A stretch of DNA of 64,000 nucleotides from Epiperipatus broadwayi (taxonomy: Eukaryota > Onychophora > Udeonychophora > Euonychophora > Peripatidae). Below the pieces are notes generated by a model that did no database searches, had not been told where the DNA came from, and saw nothing but the letters and a program-made list of their open reading frames with translations. Below, piece after piece: positions 1 through 11,299 of this stretch. The position numbers were made by a program, and so were the translations under genes. Within the stretch, counting starts at the first letter, position 1. Every line of letters starts with the position of its first letter. Where the stretch lies: assembly GCA_028023455.1 (NCBI GenBank), contig JAQFVV010006551.1, positions 419,001-483,000 on the forward strand, given 5' to 3'.

Positions 1-1098
1 AGTTTATTTTACACTAATGATTAAGTGGTATTATTCGAACCTGGTTCCTTATTACCTTACTCTACCTTAAATCACAGAACTATATTTAACATATATTAAT
101 CCCATAATATTTCCATGAGTTTACCTTAAAGTTAAACTGAATTAATTAAATAATTGATTACTACAATCATCAATGTTACTTAATTATCAGTTATTGTTGC
201 TGTCACTTATTAACCTCTTAATAGAATTTATTCTAACTTTACATATTTACACTTCCTCTTTTATGATTTAATAAAATGATAGTGGGTTAAATATTTTATA
301 TCAATATTATGGTGAGGAAAGTAATGGTAAAGTGATAGGCTCAAAAGTAGAAATTTTCTATTGCTGATAAAAAACAATACTCAGTTTTTAATAGTAAATA
401 GAAATTTGTTTTTAGTCTCAACTTGGGTAGTCACATATTATATGTCTATATAATTATTGTTATACTTAAAGCTAGATAGCATATAAAAGCGATTTAACCC
501 GCTGAAGAAGAAGCTTTAAGAACCAAAACAATTAAATCAAATTAATGTAGGCCTAGTACTTTCGAGGTTTTCCCTCATATTCATGGCCAAAATAAGTTAT
601 AAACTATTGTTGTAATGTTGCTAACTAATAAAATATGCAAAGGCGAATGCAAATTAATTTGTCCATTTTCTTGAGATAGAAAAACACGTGTCGCGTCTAT
701 TAATGAACTTTTTTTAATAATTGTTCATTGCATCATTATAAAAAAATACATATATATCTTATATATATATGGAGAGAGATAAAATACTTTTCTCTCTGCA
801 CACACACACACACATATATATATATATTGTTTCTGACTAATGAATCAAACAGTGTTAGCAACAGTTCACATTTTATTTGACAAATATTATTGTATTTATT
901 ATACTACAAATATTTGATGTAAAATACTTCATTTGGGCTCAAAAATGAGCAAGAAATAGAATCTTCCATAATAAGAAAATCTAAGTCATGTGTAATTCAG
1001 AATTTTTTTATATCTAGATTTTGGTGGTTTTCGTTTTTATTTGACAAATTTATTAGATTTGTCATTCTTTATATATATGGTTATATGATGTAAACAGG
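1..1098. other. A+T-rich stretch without a gene
   Basis: No ORF or RNA gene is visible. A short mixed CA/TA simple repeat lies near 798-828. The last 60 bases weakly resemble, in inverted orientation, sequence downstream of 1534, so the neighbouring foldback may reach further than its clear arms. Confidence 0.6.
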
Positions 1099-1534
1099 GT
1101 AGTTTTTGTGTTAAACCATCTGTTATTTTTGCTTATTACCCAATGTTTCAACAAAACAGCATCCGCCATTGTCAAGATTAACTTTTAAAGCAAAGCCATT
1201 AGATCTCAAATAGTAATGAGATTGAGGGTGAGGATGAGATTGAGCATGAAGTAGTTGAGCATTCAGAATATGTGAATTAACAAAATGTTTATTTTCTTCA
1301 GTTTCACCATTAATTATTTTCATTATTTGAAAACAATTAATGGCGAAAGTGGAGAAAATGAACACTTTGCTATTTCATGTATTCTGAATGTTCAACTACT
1401 TCACACTCAAGCCCATTCTTTACCTCACACTCAATGCTTTTCTTTGAAAACTTAACCTTGACAATGATGAGTGCTATTTCATAAAAATGTTGAGTAGTAA
1501 GCAAAAATAACACACAGTTTAAACCAAAAACTAC
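1099..1534. repeat. Foldback (long inverted repeat), arms about 200-218 bp
   Basis: The left arm (1099-1316) and right arm (1336-1534) are imperfect reverse complements. The ends are GTAGTTTTTG and CAAAAACTAC, and the centre is ATTAATGG-type sequence around a spacer of about 20 bp. An 80-codon minus-strand ORF (1123-1365) lies inside the left arm. The equivalent frame in the other arm is broken, so I do not call it a gene. It is probably a non-autonomous foldback DNA element. No clear target duplication was found. Confidence 0.75.
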
Positions 1535-1668
1535 TTTGTTTATTAATATATATCTATTTATATAGAAGATCTAATATAAATGGACATTTTACATTGAATG
1601 AATAATGTAGTATGAAGAGTGCACAAATGTTTTTTAATAAGGTTGTTGAAAAATAATATTGTACTTAA

Positions 1669-2025
<357 letters not shown>

Positions 2026-2137
2026 GTTTGTATGTCTACCTAGTTTTACATTCATATGCAAATCTACATATATATTCAAATATTAATCACTATTTTCCTA
2101 TTTGTCTATCTATCTATATCTTGATCTACATATGTAT

Positions 2138-2522
2138 ATATTAAAATATTAATCAAACTTAAACAAAATTGTTCATAAACAACTTAAAAATATATAAAAT
2201 TTATTTAAAACATCGAACCAGTCTTTACTTCTTATAGGAAACTCATCAAGATGTCTTCTTTTAATAATCACATGACAAACTATCCTATAGCAATTCCATC
2301 CAGTGGTCATTATTCAATCAATAATAGTTTTAACATTAAAAGTAATATAGATAAAGTTTAATAAATAAACACATGCTTAAGCTTGTATTTATTTATTAAA
2401 AAAACAACTTGATAGAGTTCCTATAAGAAATAAAACCTGGTTTGATAGCTTAAATTAATGTTTATTTATTTTTAAGTTGTTTATTATCAATTTATTTAAG
2501 ATTAATTAATATTTTAATTTTT
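2138..2522. repeat. Foldback/MITE-like element with about 110-bp TIRs
   Basis: Sequence at 2138-2252 is repeated in inverted orientation at about 2409-2522. Both outer ends read TTAAAATATTAAT and both inner ends contain a TTCTTATAGGAA-type block next to ATCAAG. The loop of about 150 bp is A+T rich and has no ORF. This looks like a non-autonomous DNA transposon. The target duplication cannot be read because the flanks are A+T rich. Confidence 0.65.
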
Positions 2523-2540
2523 ATAAAGCAGGCAATACTT

Positions 2541-2645
2541 TTTTTTTCTCATGGGTCATAGCATCTGCCGGAAAGCGAACCCCCTAACCCGGGACAACTG
2601 TTTGTAAAGCAGCTGTCGCTAACCTCTCGACCACCAATGCTTGAC
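2541..2645 (-). mobile_element. Short tRNA-derived SINE, complete, with 16-bp target duplication
   Basis: Read on the minus strand the copy starts GTCAAGCATTGG, has a box A-like region (TGGTCGAGAGG) and a box B-like region (GGTTCGCTTTCC), ends GATGCTATGAC, and has a short A-rich tail. The CTGCTTTACAA segment resembles a Val(TAC) anticodon arm. It is flanked by AAAGCAGGCAATACTT (2525-2540) and the same 16-mer with one change (2646-2661), which shows insertion by retroposition. No SINE body follows the tRNA-like part. Confidence 0.88.
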
Positions 2646-3325
2646 AAAGCTGGCAATACTTGAAATATGAAAATATATAGAAAGATGATGGGCACTAAAT
2701 TCTGTCTATTAGCAAAATATAAACTGATTCATTAGGTCGTATATAATTTGTAATCATAACCTGTTACTCTAGGGTAAATATAATGATATCTTATGATTAA
2801 AAAAATTTTTGTATAGAATAATACCAATAATAATACATACAAAAATCACTTAAATGTATATATAGTTATAGCCTCAATATTCAAATCCATCTCACAACTT
2901 CGCTGAGATACCATCACAGCATATTAATGTCTAATTTGCAAAATCAAACTGAGATAAATACATATGCATTAAAAATTAAGAATAATAACTGAAACTATGA
3001 TCAATTGTTTAATATCTGAATCAACATTTAGTTTTACATTTTTAAACAATTTAATTTAACTTAGAAACTCTATATGTTTGTTTAGGATATATTTTATGAT
3101 CAGTTTTTAACGTACTTTTATCAAACATTCTTCAAATTTTGAACATGTTTCAGAAATCAAGGACAAAGCAATTGACAGTAAAATGTTTCAGAGTTATCAA
3201 GTCATTTGCTTAGTGTAATGGTATTGGCAGGTCCAATTTCAAACATGCTTATACTGATTCAATAAATTTTTAGTGATGTGAAAAAAGGATGGTATATATA
3301 TATTTAAAAAATCTTTCAGTAAAAC

Positions 3326-3405
3326 GTCAAGTTTTCGTGGCCGAGTGGTTAGCACAGCCGCCTTACAAGTATCTGTCCCGGGGTTCGCTTCCCCGATGCT
3401 TTGAC
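3326..3405 (+). mobile_element. Short tRNA-derived SINE, member of a close pair (copy 1)
   Basis: GTCAAG start, box A-like TGGCCGAGTGGTTAGCACAG, box B-like GGTTCGCTTCC, and GATGCTTTGAC end followed by a TA-rich tail. It is diverged from the other copies in the middle. A second copy in the same orientation starts 113 bp downstream, and both are preceded by AAAACGTCAAG. A clean target duplication was not found. Confidence 0.75.
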
Positions 3406-3438
3406 ATATATATAAAAGTCTTAATGATAAATTAAAAC

Positions 3439-3547
3439 GTCAAGCATTGGTGGTCGAAAGGTCAGTGACAGCTGCTTTACAAGCATATGTCCAGGGTTAG
3501 TGGGTTCGCTTTCCGGCTGATGCTATGACACATGAGGAAAAAAAAAT
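3439..3547 (+). mobile_element. Short tRNA-derived SINE, member of a close pair (copy 2)
   Basis: Same architecture as the 2541-2645 copy: GTCAAGCATTGGTGGTCG start, CTGCTTTACAAG anticodon-arm-like segment, box B GGTTCGCTTTCC, GCTATGAC end and a GAGGAAAAAAAA tail. It lies in the same orientation as the copy just upstream, either as a tandem dimer or as independent insertions. Confidence 0.8.
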
Positions 3548-4122
3548 CTTATTTTTTTTTTTCTATTATAGTTCTTTTTTAAAAATACTTCTTTTAAAAA
3601 CAATAATATTGGAAGAATTTTTTTCATGAGCATGAATTTCTTTCCAAAATGATCCAAACTGCTTCATTGCTTTTATTATCCATTTTAAATAGGAATAATT
3701 TCTAAAAATATCTGAATACGAAAAAGGTAATAACAGTATACATAAAAATATTTACCATTTTTATTTACTATGTACTTGAAACAAAAAAATGATTGAATTA
3801 ATTAATTTTTGGAGACTCCACATTTGTATTTCAAGTTAAATATAAAAACTCAATTATGATTGAAGAAAGCAATTATTTTTCACTCTTTAGCGGACAGTAA
3901 TTTATTATTAAATATTGTATATATATATATTTGTATTTTTATATTGGACTATTTCCATCATCTAATATGCATATTGAATCTCTTTAGAAAAATTTAACTT
4001 TATTTAAATATTCCAAATACATTCAACTGTTAGCAATCACACATCAAACAGGTTAGTATATGCACAACGTTTTGAGAGGTATTATTCTTCCCTCTTCTTT
4101 AGGTGTTGCTGGCCTAACCAGT

Positions 4123-4213
4123 GACAGTACTAGCATGGGATTCAAACCTAGACCCTTAGATTGTTGAGTATTGAATTTTAAGGTAACGCTCTAACCAACT
4201 GAGCCATACTGCC
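4123..4213 (-). pseudogene. tRNA-like pseudogene or tRNA-derived SINE head
   Basis: On the minus strand the 7-bp acceptor halves GGCAGTA and TACTGTC pair with one G-U. A canonical D arm (GCTCAGTTGGTTAGAGC, box A) and a box B (GGTTTGAATCC) are present. The anticodon arm has a CCTTA/TAAGG stem around a loop of about 20 nt without the expected T33, so it is either intron-bearing or, more likely, degenerate. It differs from the GTCAAGC SINE family. I cannot assign an amino acid. It could be the head of a different SINE. Confidence 0.6.
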
Positions 4214-4274
4214 AAAGGCAATAGTCTGTAGAAATTTCATGTACTAATATCATTAATTTAGACAATAAAAATGA

Positions 4275-5100
4275 AAGTGTATATGTTAAAGTGTTATCTT
4301 TGAGCTACTCTTCTCCCCCAAACCTCACAAGAAATTTTGGTCATGTTTCAGATTTACTACCTGGTTATCAGTTATGTTTTAGTCTATCTGCTTGTCACTT
4401 CTTTAGAAGCTGGATGATCATCTGCTTCTCTTTCCTCTCAGCTTCCTCTATAATTAGATCTGTTTCTATAATATGGCCTTTTGTAGTTGATTTTGATTCT
4501 ATCCTACAAATGAAATTTTAAGTTTGAGTGGCTGCAATAATAAATTTCTGTGGAAGTTTTTGTTTTGTCTACTGGTTTTCTTGACAACTTCTCAATACAA
4601 ATGATAGTCAAAAGTTCCAAACTTCTTGAGTAGTCACTCTATTGCTCTCTATAATTAATACTTGTTTCAATGAAGATGGTTATCTATGATGATCAAAATT
4701 ATTTGAAATTCTAACAACTAAAATGTAAATATCCCAAAACATGACTGTCTGTTGAATATTGGGCATAGCTTCTTCACCTATAATTTTTCTGTAATATTCT
4801 GGGTAGTGCACTGTTCTGCCTCACTTCACCAAAACACATGCAGGATCACCGAACAATAATCTCCAGAAATATGGAGTTATTTCACTAAATTTTAAATGAT
4901 CAATATAAGTAATTATATGTAGTTAAGATTTCCTCTTTATTTTGGATCAGGTTAAAAAAAATTTTTTTTAATCTAATATTTTCTAGTGGATTTTCAACCA
5001 CATCTCCTATGAATGCCTGCACCCTAAAAATTTGGATACAGCATCAATATACATCTGGATATATACTAAATATTGCTTCTTTCATTTCAATTTCAGGCTC
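4275..5100 (-). pseudogene. Decayed protein-coding remnant, not recognised
   Basis: The minus strand keeps one mostly open frame with about six stop codons and at least one frame change. It contains protein-like stretches such as EIEMKEAIFSIYPDV, YPEYYRKIIGEEAMPNIQQ and IIEEAERKEKQMIIQLL. Base composition is less A+T rich than the flanks. I could not match it to a family. It may be an old transposase or a processed gene fragment. The plus-strand ORF at 4291-4521 appears to be the complement of this stretch. Confidence 0.35.
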
Positions 5101-7049
5101 TATCAATATTTAATTGTTTAAGTAGTTAAGTGTCATGTGCCATATTGAATTTTTTAAAAAACTAACCCGAGACACAATTTTCACAATAACTTCAGTTTTA
5201 ATAATGTTAGAGCAAAAAATTTACATTAATAGAAACTAGAAAAACTAAGAAAAACAATAAGCATAAGATAAATAGTGATAACTATATAAAAAAATAAGGA
5301 AAAAAAGAAATTTTCACATCCAAAATAATTATTATCGTATTGTTTGTTCATACTTTGGAACTTATCATTAACTAACATTCAAATTGCATCTTCAGTGATA
5401 ATTTCTTTGTATTCCTCACAAAATTATCTTTAAAAACATATATAATATGTTTTACCTGAGATAATCCATAGCTTCAGAACTTGTGGTAATAGGAAGGTAA
5501 GAATTCTTCAACATGTAATTTGCATGTCAAAGAAATCAGCCCTATGTTCTTTTATCTCAATAGAAGTGAGAATTTTTGATTGGTAGATTGTTTAGCTCAC
5601 AACCAAATAATAGAAAAAAATTACATTGAAAAATAAAAATTATAATTTTCAGTAATATATTTACATATTAAATGTTATTTATGTAATATTTTTTGTTAAA
5701 TACTTATTTTAAACAAAAATATGACTATAATTTTATTTTATTTGAAAATATTTATTTTAAAGAAGACAAATCATAAAAAGTGTCTTAAGACAAAACAAAA
5801 GCAGTTTATACTTGATAAGAAAAAAAAAACTTTTGTCAATCAATACTGGTAAAGATTTTTTTATACTTTAATAACAATAACTTTAATGTTTAATTTTAAG
5901 ATATATTTTATTTCTTTAATGATAACTAACCCTATTTTTTTAAATTTAACAAATGAAATTCAAATATCTAATATTCCATTATAATAACTTTTTGAATAGT
6001 CAAATTACATCTAATACACAAGGCACTATTGTTATAATTATAAACTCCTTTCAGTATTTAATTTTACTATTTTATAAAATTCAAATATTAACCTTAAAAT
6101 ACCTATTGGTTGAGAGGTTACTTTTGCAATAAATAATGTAAAGATTATCAATATATGGTATACAAAACAAAATTAATTGTAAAAATAAAAGTATCAAATA
6201 TAAAGAAAATCTCAGCTCTTCAAATAAAAAAGGATGAGTTAGATCCTAAGTAATTTAAGCACAACTCTTTTCTGATTGTATATATCATTATTCAAATATC
6301 AAATATGTAAAAGTCTAGAAGTAAGATATATATATTTAAATTACACAAATACCAATTTTGTGATTATCTTTATAAACTCTTCACATACATATTCAATATC
6401 ATTCAGCAACATATAAAATCAATGCAATTATAAATTATTTACATTGTTCATTATTAAACTACAATTATCATTAAATATTAGGTTAAAAAAATTTATACTG
6501 AATACTTTTCTCTTAAAGAAATAATATTTTAAAAACATTTTCCACATTTTCCAATTATTTAAAAACACAATATAGTTTTAGTCATAAGCGCTTGAGAAAT
6601 TTGCACTCTCTCATTTATTTCAATATAGTTTTAGCAAAACAAGGAATAAAATGCATAAGCTTTTCTTTTATTTTATATCTATTAAAACCAAGTATGCTAT
6701 TACTTTTAAAAGTAATCATATTTACAGTTACATTATAATGTTATATAATGTTTAGTTTATCCTTAAAAATGTATTATAATTATTTTTTTAAAGATAATGA
6801 AACTTGTTTTTTATTTAATTAAGAGAAATAGAAAAAAAATGCATTTATTTTATATTTAGGGACAATATTATTTTTTAAACTTCAAGAAAGTATAAAATAA
6901 TGCTTGTCAAAAATATTTCTATCCAAGTTCTTGTTCTGAGTAAAAGTGATATTTTTATTTTGAAACAGATATTTTAAATATTTTCAAAAGTTTTTTAGAT
7001 TTTCTGCAAAAAAAAGTATTTTTCTACATTTTTATTTGCAAAATTCTAA
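5101..7049. other. A+T-rich stretch without a gene
   Basis: No ORF longer than chance, no tRNA-like or hammerhead motif, and no obvious inverted repeat seen. Homopolymeric A and T runs are frequent. Confidence 0.5.
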
Positions 7050-7143
7050 TTTTTTTTCTCATGTGTCATAGCATCAGTCGGGAAGCGAACCCGCTTACCC
7101 GGGACAACTGCTTGTAAAGCAGCTGTCACTGACCTCTCGACCA
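7050..7143 (-). mobile_element. Short tRNA-derived SINE, 5'-truncated
   Basis: The minus strand reads TGGTCGAGAGGTCAGTGACAG, CTGCTTTACAAGCAG, box B GGTTCGCTTCCC, GATGCTATGACACATGAG, then A-rich tail. The usual GTCAAGCATT start is missing, so this copy is probably 5'-truncated. Only a weak possible target duplication (CTAATT) is seen. Confidence 0.8.
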
Positions 7144-8084
7144 CTAATTATTAACAAAGTCTCATACTTTATGAATGATCTATTATGATACTAATATTTA
7201 AAGCTGTGAAGATTAAATAACTTTTTAAATATTTAAAATTTCCATTTCAAGGTATTTATCACCTGACTAAAGAACATTGTTTTTGTTCTATTATTATTCG
7301 TTTCTATTTATTTTAATATCAAAATAGTGTGACATTTTTTCCATGAGATTTTTTTCACTTCTAAAATATATTACACAAATAAAATATTAAAATTGCTCTT
7401 AAAAGAAAAAAATGATTTTGTGTTATATTTTTTTTTTAAAAAACTCTCCTTTAGAGTTAAAATAATAATAATAATAATGAACAAACACTTTTTTTTTTCC
7501 AAAGTCTTTGTTTTTAAACAAAGATGATATGCATATTTTGAAATGGGAAATTTAAATATTTAAAGTGACTTAAACTTTACACATTTAAAATGATGTTACC
7601 ATAGTCCATCACCCATGATATTGGGTCTTTTTATTAATTTGTAATAAATTATGAGTTTAGAAGTAAAATGTAGAACATATTTCTTTCTGCATTATAGATT
7701 AGAGATTTTAAATTCAAAAAACTATCTCTCTATCGTCATGTGATGCATCAAGTTAGAATATAATAGTTTTTGTTTAGTAAACATTAAAAGTTATCAGATA
7801 TATTAACTATTAAAGTTGATTCAATGTTACAATAGGAATATAAGGAATACTTCTTACTTAGTTGATTGAGGAAGCAACCCAGAAAGAGTCCTTTGGGTTA
7901 GGCATTCATTCAATATATGTTTAACAAAGTCGCCTCTGACTGTCTATTCTACTTGATTTTCTAAATGTGTCTTCCATTTAAATGCTAATATGCTTGCTTT
8001 GACTACACAGACATTTTTTTTGTTTTTTTTTTCTTACGATTTAACAAGCCACAGAATTCTGATACTGATTCCCTCTAAATCTTT
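7144..8084. other. A+T-rich stretch without a gene
   Basis: A short ATA/ATT trinucleotide run lies near 7460. Nothing else was recognised. Confidence 0.5.
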
Positions 8085-8100
8085 CTGATATATCTTTATT

Positions 8101-8211
8101 TTTTATCCATATGTCATAGCATCAGCCAGGAGGCAAACATGCAACAAACGTCTGCAACCAACTGCTTGCTTTCAAGGCAGCTGCACTGACCTCTCGGCTA
8201 ACAATGCTTGA
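8101..8211 (-). mobile_element. Short tRNA-derived SINE (Ala-like variant) with 16-bp target duplication
   Basis: The minus strand starts GTCAAGCATTGTTAGCCGAGAGG and ends GATGCTATGACATATGG. Its middle segment matches the 11,300 and 33,779 copies rather than the Val-like ones. It is flanked by CTGATATATCTTTATT (8085-8100) and the same 16-mer with one change (8212-8227). Confidence 0.87.
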
Positions 8212-8503
8212 CTGATATATCTCTATTTCTACTCTGACTTCAAACAAAATATTTTTATCTTTCTATAAAGTTTAAAAAATATATATTATTTTTAATCAAA
8301 AAATTTTAATCCCCAAAATCAAAACTTAATAAGTATTGAGTATCTGAAAATACTAATCAAACCATTTCTGCTTTTGCAGTTTTGACTTAATTTAAACAAA
8401 ATTTAAATAAAATTTTAATCTTATAGTTTTGTTTTAAATAACTTTTTTTTGAGATTTCTATGAAACTAATCATTGCAGATTCTATTTTATATCATTTAAT
8501 TAG

Positions 8504-8740
8504 AAGGGATTTGAACTCAGGACATTCAAACTATCTACAACTATCCAATCCATCTTATACAACTGATACACATGACCACATGCATGTGAAAAAGATAAAT
8601 GATGTCCAATATACATATTTTGTGCTGAAGCAGCATTCATCAGTTGGTCCACATCATCTTCAAATTTTAATGAACAAACAAATCTTCCCATCCTCCAACT
8701 CTTCAGCCATCTATATCATTGAAAATCTGATGAAATAAAA
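8504..8740 (-). mobile_element. Hammerhead repeat family A, minus copy (left arm of inverted pair)
   Basis: Family A sequence oriented so that its hammerhead is on the minus strand. CTGATGA lies at 8644-8638, followed by a stem II of the form ATGCTG-CTT-CAGCA(C), but G12 of the GAAA box is A, so cleavage should be lost. The copy begins with GGGATTTGAACTCAG, which in reverse is a box B-like GTTCAAATCC. It faces a plus-strand copy immediately downstream. The 92-codon ORF across it is a chance reading of the repeat. Confidence 0.75.
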
Positions 8741-8979
8741 CTGAAGGTTTGCTATCTTAATATGAATTGAGCACTGATTATATATGTGTGTGGGAAATGA
8801 TGACCTGGACCAACTGATGAGTGCTGGTTCAGCATGAAATACATATATTGGGGATTATTTATCTTTTTCATATATATGTGGTCATGTGTATCAATGATAT
8901 AAAATGGAGTGGATAGCTGTAGAGAACTTGAACATCTGAGAATTCCTTCAAATTACATTATGTTCAGTATAGACAATAT
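8741..8979 (+). mobile_element. Hammerhead repeat family A, plus copy with intact core
   Basis: Plus-oriented family A copy, a near mirror of the copy just upstream. It carries the hammerhead described separately at 8790-8865. Its 3' part ends TTCAGTATAGACAATATA, the site into which a family B element then inserted: ATAGACAATATA occurs on both sides of that insertion. Confidence 0.78.
8790..8865 (+). ncRNA. Hammerhead ribozyme motif (family A)
   Basis: Self-cleaving RNA motif. Seen: stem I strand CCAA (8810-8813), core CTGATGA (8814-8820), stem II GTGCTG-GTT-CAGCAT (8821-8835), core GAAA (8836-8839), stem III ATA-CA-TAT (8839-8846), cleavage base A (8847), then TTGG pairing with CCAA. Further flanking bases can extend stem I across an internal loop. 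The order fits a type I hammerhead with a very short stem III, as known from Penelope-like elements and animal retrozymes. Activity is inferred. Confidence 0.8.
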
Positions 8980-9568
8980 AATATCACATGCAGTCTGGGG
9001 ATATTGGATGAGTAGGCACTAGATGGGGATTTTAAGAACAAGCCTTCTGGCATTCATTGATTACTCTAGCTTGCTGTGTGTGGCAATACATATAGTGAGT
9101 TTTGCCTGTTTTAACAACAGTTATACACAAGCATAAGAAGATGGTGGTCATGTGATGTTTATTGGCTTAAAACCAATCCTGCCTAATAGGAAAGTGGTGG
9201 CTATGGTTATTAAAAAACCAAAGACACCAAAATGTATGGGTATTGAACTGAGTTCAGACCAATATGACTATATAAGCTAATGGGCTTGGATTGAAAACAT
9301 TAAGGTGTTTTCAGTTTAAGACTCACAGTTTTTTAGTTAAATGGAGATAAAAGGTGGCTGCTGGAGGGTTGCATTGGATCCTAAAATCTAGATGTAGTGC
9401 TCTCAGATCCAAGACTCCTCACTGATGAAGGCCACAAGCCAGAAACTAGTCTGGGGATATTGGATGAGTTGGCACTAGATGGGGATTTTGCGCACAAGCC
9501 TTCTGGCATCCATTGATTACTCTAGCTTGCTGGGTGTGGCAATACGTATAGTGAGTTTTGCCTGTTTT
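8980..9568 (+). mobile_element. Retrozyme-like element (family B), 456-bp monomer plus partial repeat
   Basis: A non-coding element made of one full monomer from the post-cleavage base (8996) to the next cleavage base (9451), then the first 117 bp of a second monomer (9452-9568). The two TGGGGATATTGGATGAGT starts and the following sequences are nearly identical. The element is flanked by ATAGACAATATA at about 8968-8979 and 9569-9580, a 12-bp target duplication. A monomer bounded by hammerhead cleavage sites with a partial tandem repeat is the known arrangement of retrozymes, which spread through circular RNA. Known families use partner reverse transcriptases; here that partner is inferred. 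Confidence 0.82.
9407..9465 (+). ncRNA. Hammerhead ribozyme motif (family B), intact core
   Basis: Stem I is ATCCAA (9407-9412) and TCCTCA (9416-9421), pairing with TTGGAT (9460-9465) and TGGGGA (9452-9457) around an internal loop. The core CTGATGA is at 9422-9428. Stem II is GGC-CACAA-GCC, with an A-A mismatch at its base. GAAA is at 9442-9445. Stem III is the self-complementary hexamer ACTAGT (9445-9450), and the cleavage triplet is GTC ending at 9451. A palindromic stem III implies that two copies cleave as a dimer, as known for Penelope-type hammerheads. Confidence 0.85.
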
Positions 9569-9580
9569 ATAGACAATATA

Positions 9581-10074
9581 TTGCCATAAAAATGTTAATT
9601 ATTTAGATTGTAATTTTAAATGAATTAATTAAAACATAAACTTGTATTAAAAGCAAATGATTTATTTAAACTAAGACAAAATTATTTAAATCATGTGTTG
9701 CGTAATTTGTATATTTACATGAATCACACATATATATTTGCATATAATTTTATGTAATGTGTACATATCTAAGTTAAAAATTATTGGATAATTATTGAAA
9801 TAGTAATATTTCAATCATATATTTTTTTTCTTTATGGCCTCTTAATGATTTTGTTTAATTCGCTCTCTCTTTCTGTAAGTCTATTCCATTGTGTTTATAT
9901 ATTTTTTCAATATTATCTAATAATCATCTAATGATAATATTAGTGTTTTTAGGAATCTTGATGTTTACTCTATTCATCAACACTACGCAATATCTGTTGT
10001 ATACCCCCTTTTCTGTATCAACTATTACTATATGTATATATATATTACATAACTGGAGTCTAGCTGTAAATAGA
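9581..10074. other. A+T-rich stretch without a gene
   Basis: No supported feature. Short ORFs here are low-complexity. Confidence 0.5.
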
Positions 10075-10370
10075 GGATTTAAACACATTCTTTAAAGCTT
10101 ACTTCAGCCATTCACACGTGTGAAAATGATCTCCAATATTCATATTTTGTGCTGAACCAACACTCATCTGTTGGTTCAGAAAATCATCTTCCACATACAC
10201 ACAAACACACACACGTATATATATATAATCAGTGCTTGGCTTATATTAAGATAGCAAATTTTCACACTTTAATGGACAGTTTTCAATCTACACCACTCTC
10301 CAATTCTTTACCCCTTCATACCATTGAAAATCTGATGTTGTAAGGCCCAAATCCCTTGTTAATGCCAATA
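10075..10370 (-). mobile_element. Hammerhead repeat family A, minus copy, core decayed
   Basis: The family A body is clear, with the conserved ACTTTAATGGACA and TTGAAAATCTGATG blocks. The hammerhead near 10,150-10,175 has lost both boxes: CTGATGA reads CAGATGA and GAAA reads AAAA. It pairs with the plus-oriented copy at 10,540-10,890. Confidence 0.72.
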
Positions 10371-10539
10371 CTATTGTCTTGCCCATGTTGATCTTATGTT
10401 ACTCTGATCTCTCATGTATAGGACCATGTCCATTTAAATACACAAAAAGAGGGATGGGTACGACACAGGCTGAATTTGTAATATTTTAAATACAAATATA
10501 TTTTACATATCTGGAATCTATATATGATGGATCAAAATG

Positions 10540-10890
10540 ACTTAAGGTCAACATGGGCATGACAGTAATATTGGCATTAACAAGAGATTTGGGCATTCCA
10601 TCATCATATTCTCAGTGGCATGCATGATTGAAGAGTTGGATGACAAAGTTGATAAAGTGTGAAATTCTGTTATCTAAATATAATCTGAATCCTGATTTTA
10701 TATATGTGTGTGCACGCGCATGTGGGAGATGATAATCTGGACCAACTGATGAGTGCTAGTTCAGCATGAAATACACATGTTGTAGTTTATTTGTTTTACA
10801 CATGTGTTTGGTCATGGGTATTGATTGTATAAGATAGAATAGATGACTGAAAGGAGTTTGAATGTCTGTGTTCAAATCTTCTATATATAC
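10540..10890 (+). mobile_element. Hammerhead repeat family A, plus copy, core intact
   Basis: CTGATGA (10746-10752), stem II GTGCT-AGTTC-AGCAT and GAAA are present. The stem I and stem III bases downstream (TACACATGTTGTAG) are diverged, so pairing is weakened. The end of the copy carries the box B-like GTTCAAATC (about 10,870). It lies in inverted orientation to the copy at 10,075-10,370. Confidence 0.72.
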
Positions 10891-11299
10891 ATACTACTCA
10901 AATGTACATATACACTTATCTAAATATGGGTACTAATGTACATATTGATTTATTTATCTTAGTAACCAAAATATCTCTCAAAAATTACATGAATATAAAT
11001 TCTAAAAGTGGCATAAATGTAAGTTCTGGAAATAATATAAATATATACAAATACATACATTTTTTTGAAAAGTATTGTTTAGTATAATAATTTGCAATAT
11101 TCATCTTCTATTTACCTAACTTGAGATTTGAATCCAGGCGAAATAAAACATGATTTTTTTTCATATTTTAAGTAAGTTTAAGATTTTTTCCAAAGATATA
11201 TATATATTATAACCATTAAATATAGTTAGAAATATAATTAGGGATATATTATAAACTCTCACTATTTTACAGTTGGCTAGGTTAAAGAGTAACGGTTTT

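Noticed and set aside
3326-3547. Genuine tRNA genes
   Set aside because: Box A and B-like sequences are present, but cloverleaf pairing is degenerate and relatives carry 16-bp target duplications and A-rich tails, so they are SINEs.
8460-8738. 92-codon ORF
   Set aside because: It lies within a family A hammerhead repeat and other copies do not keep the frame.
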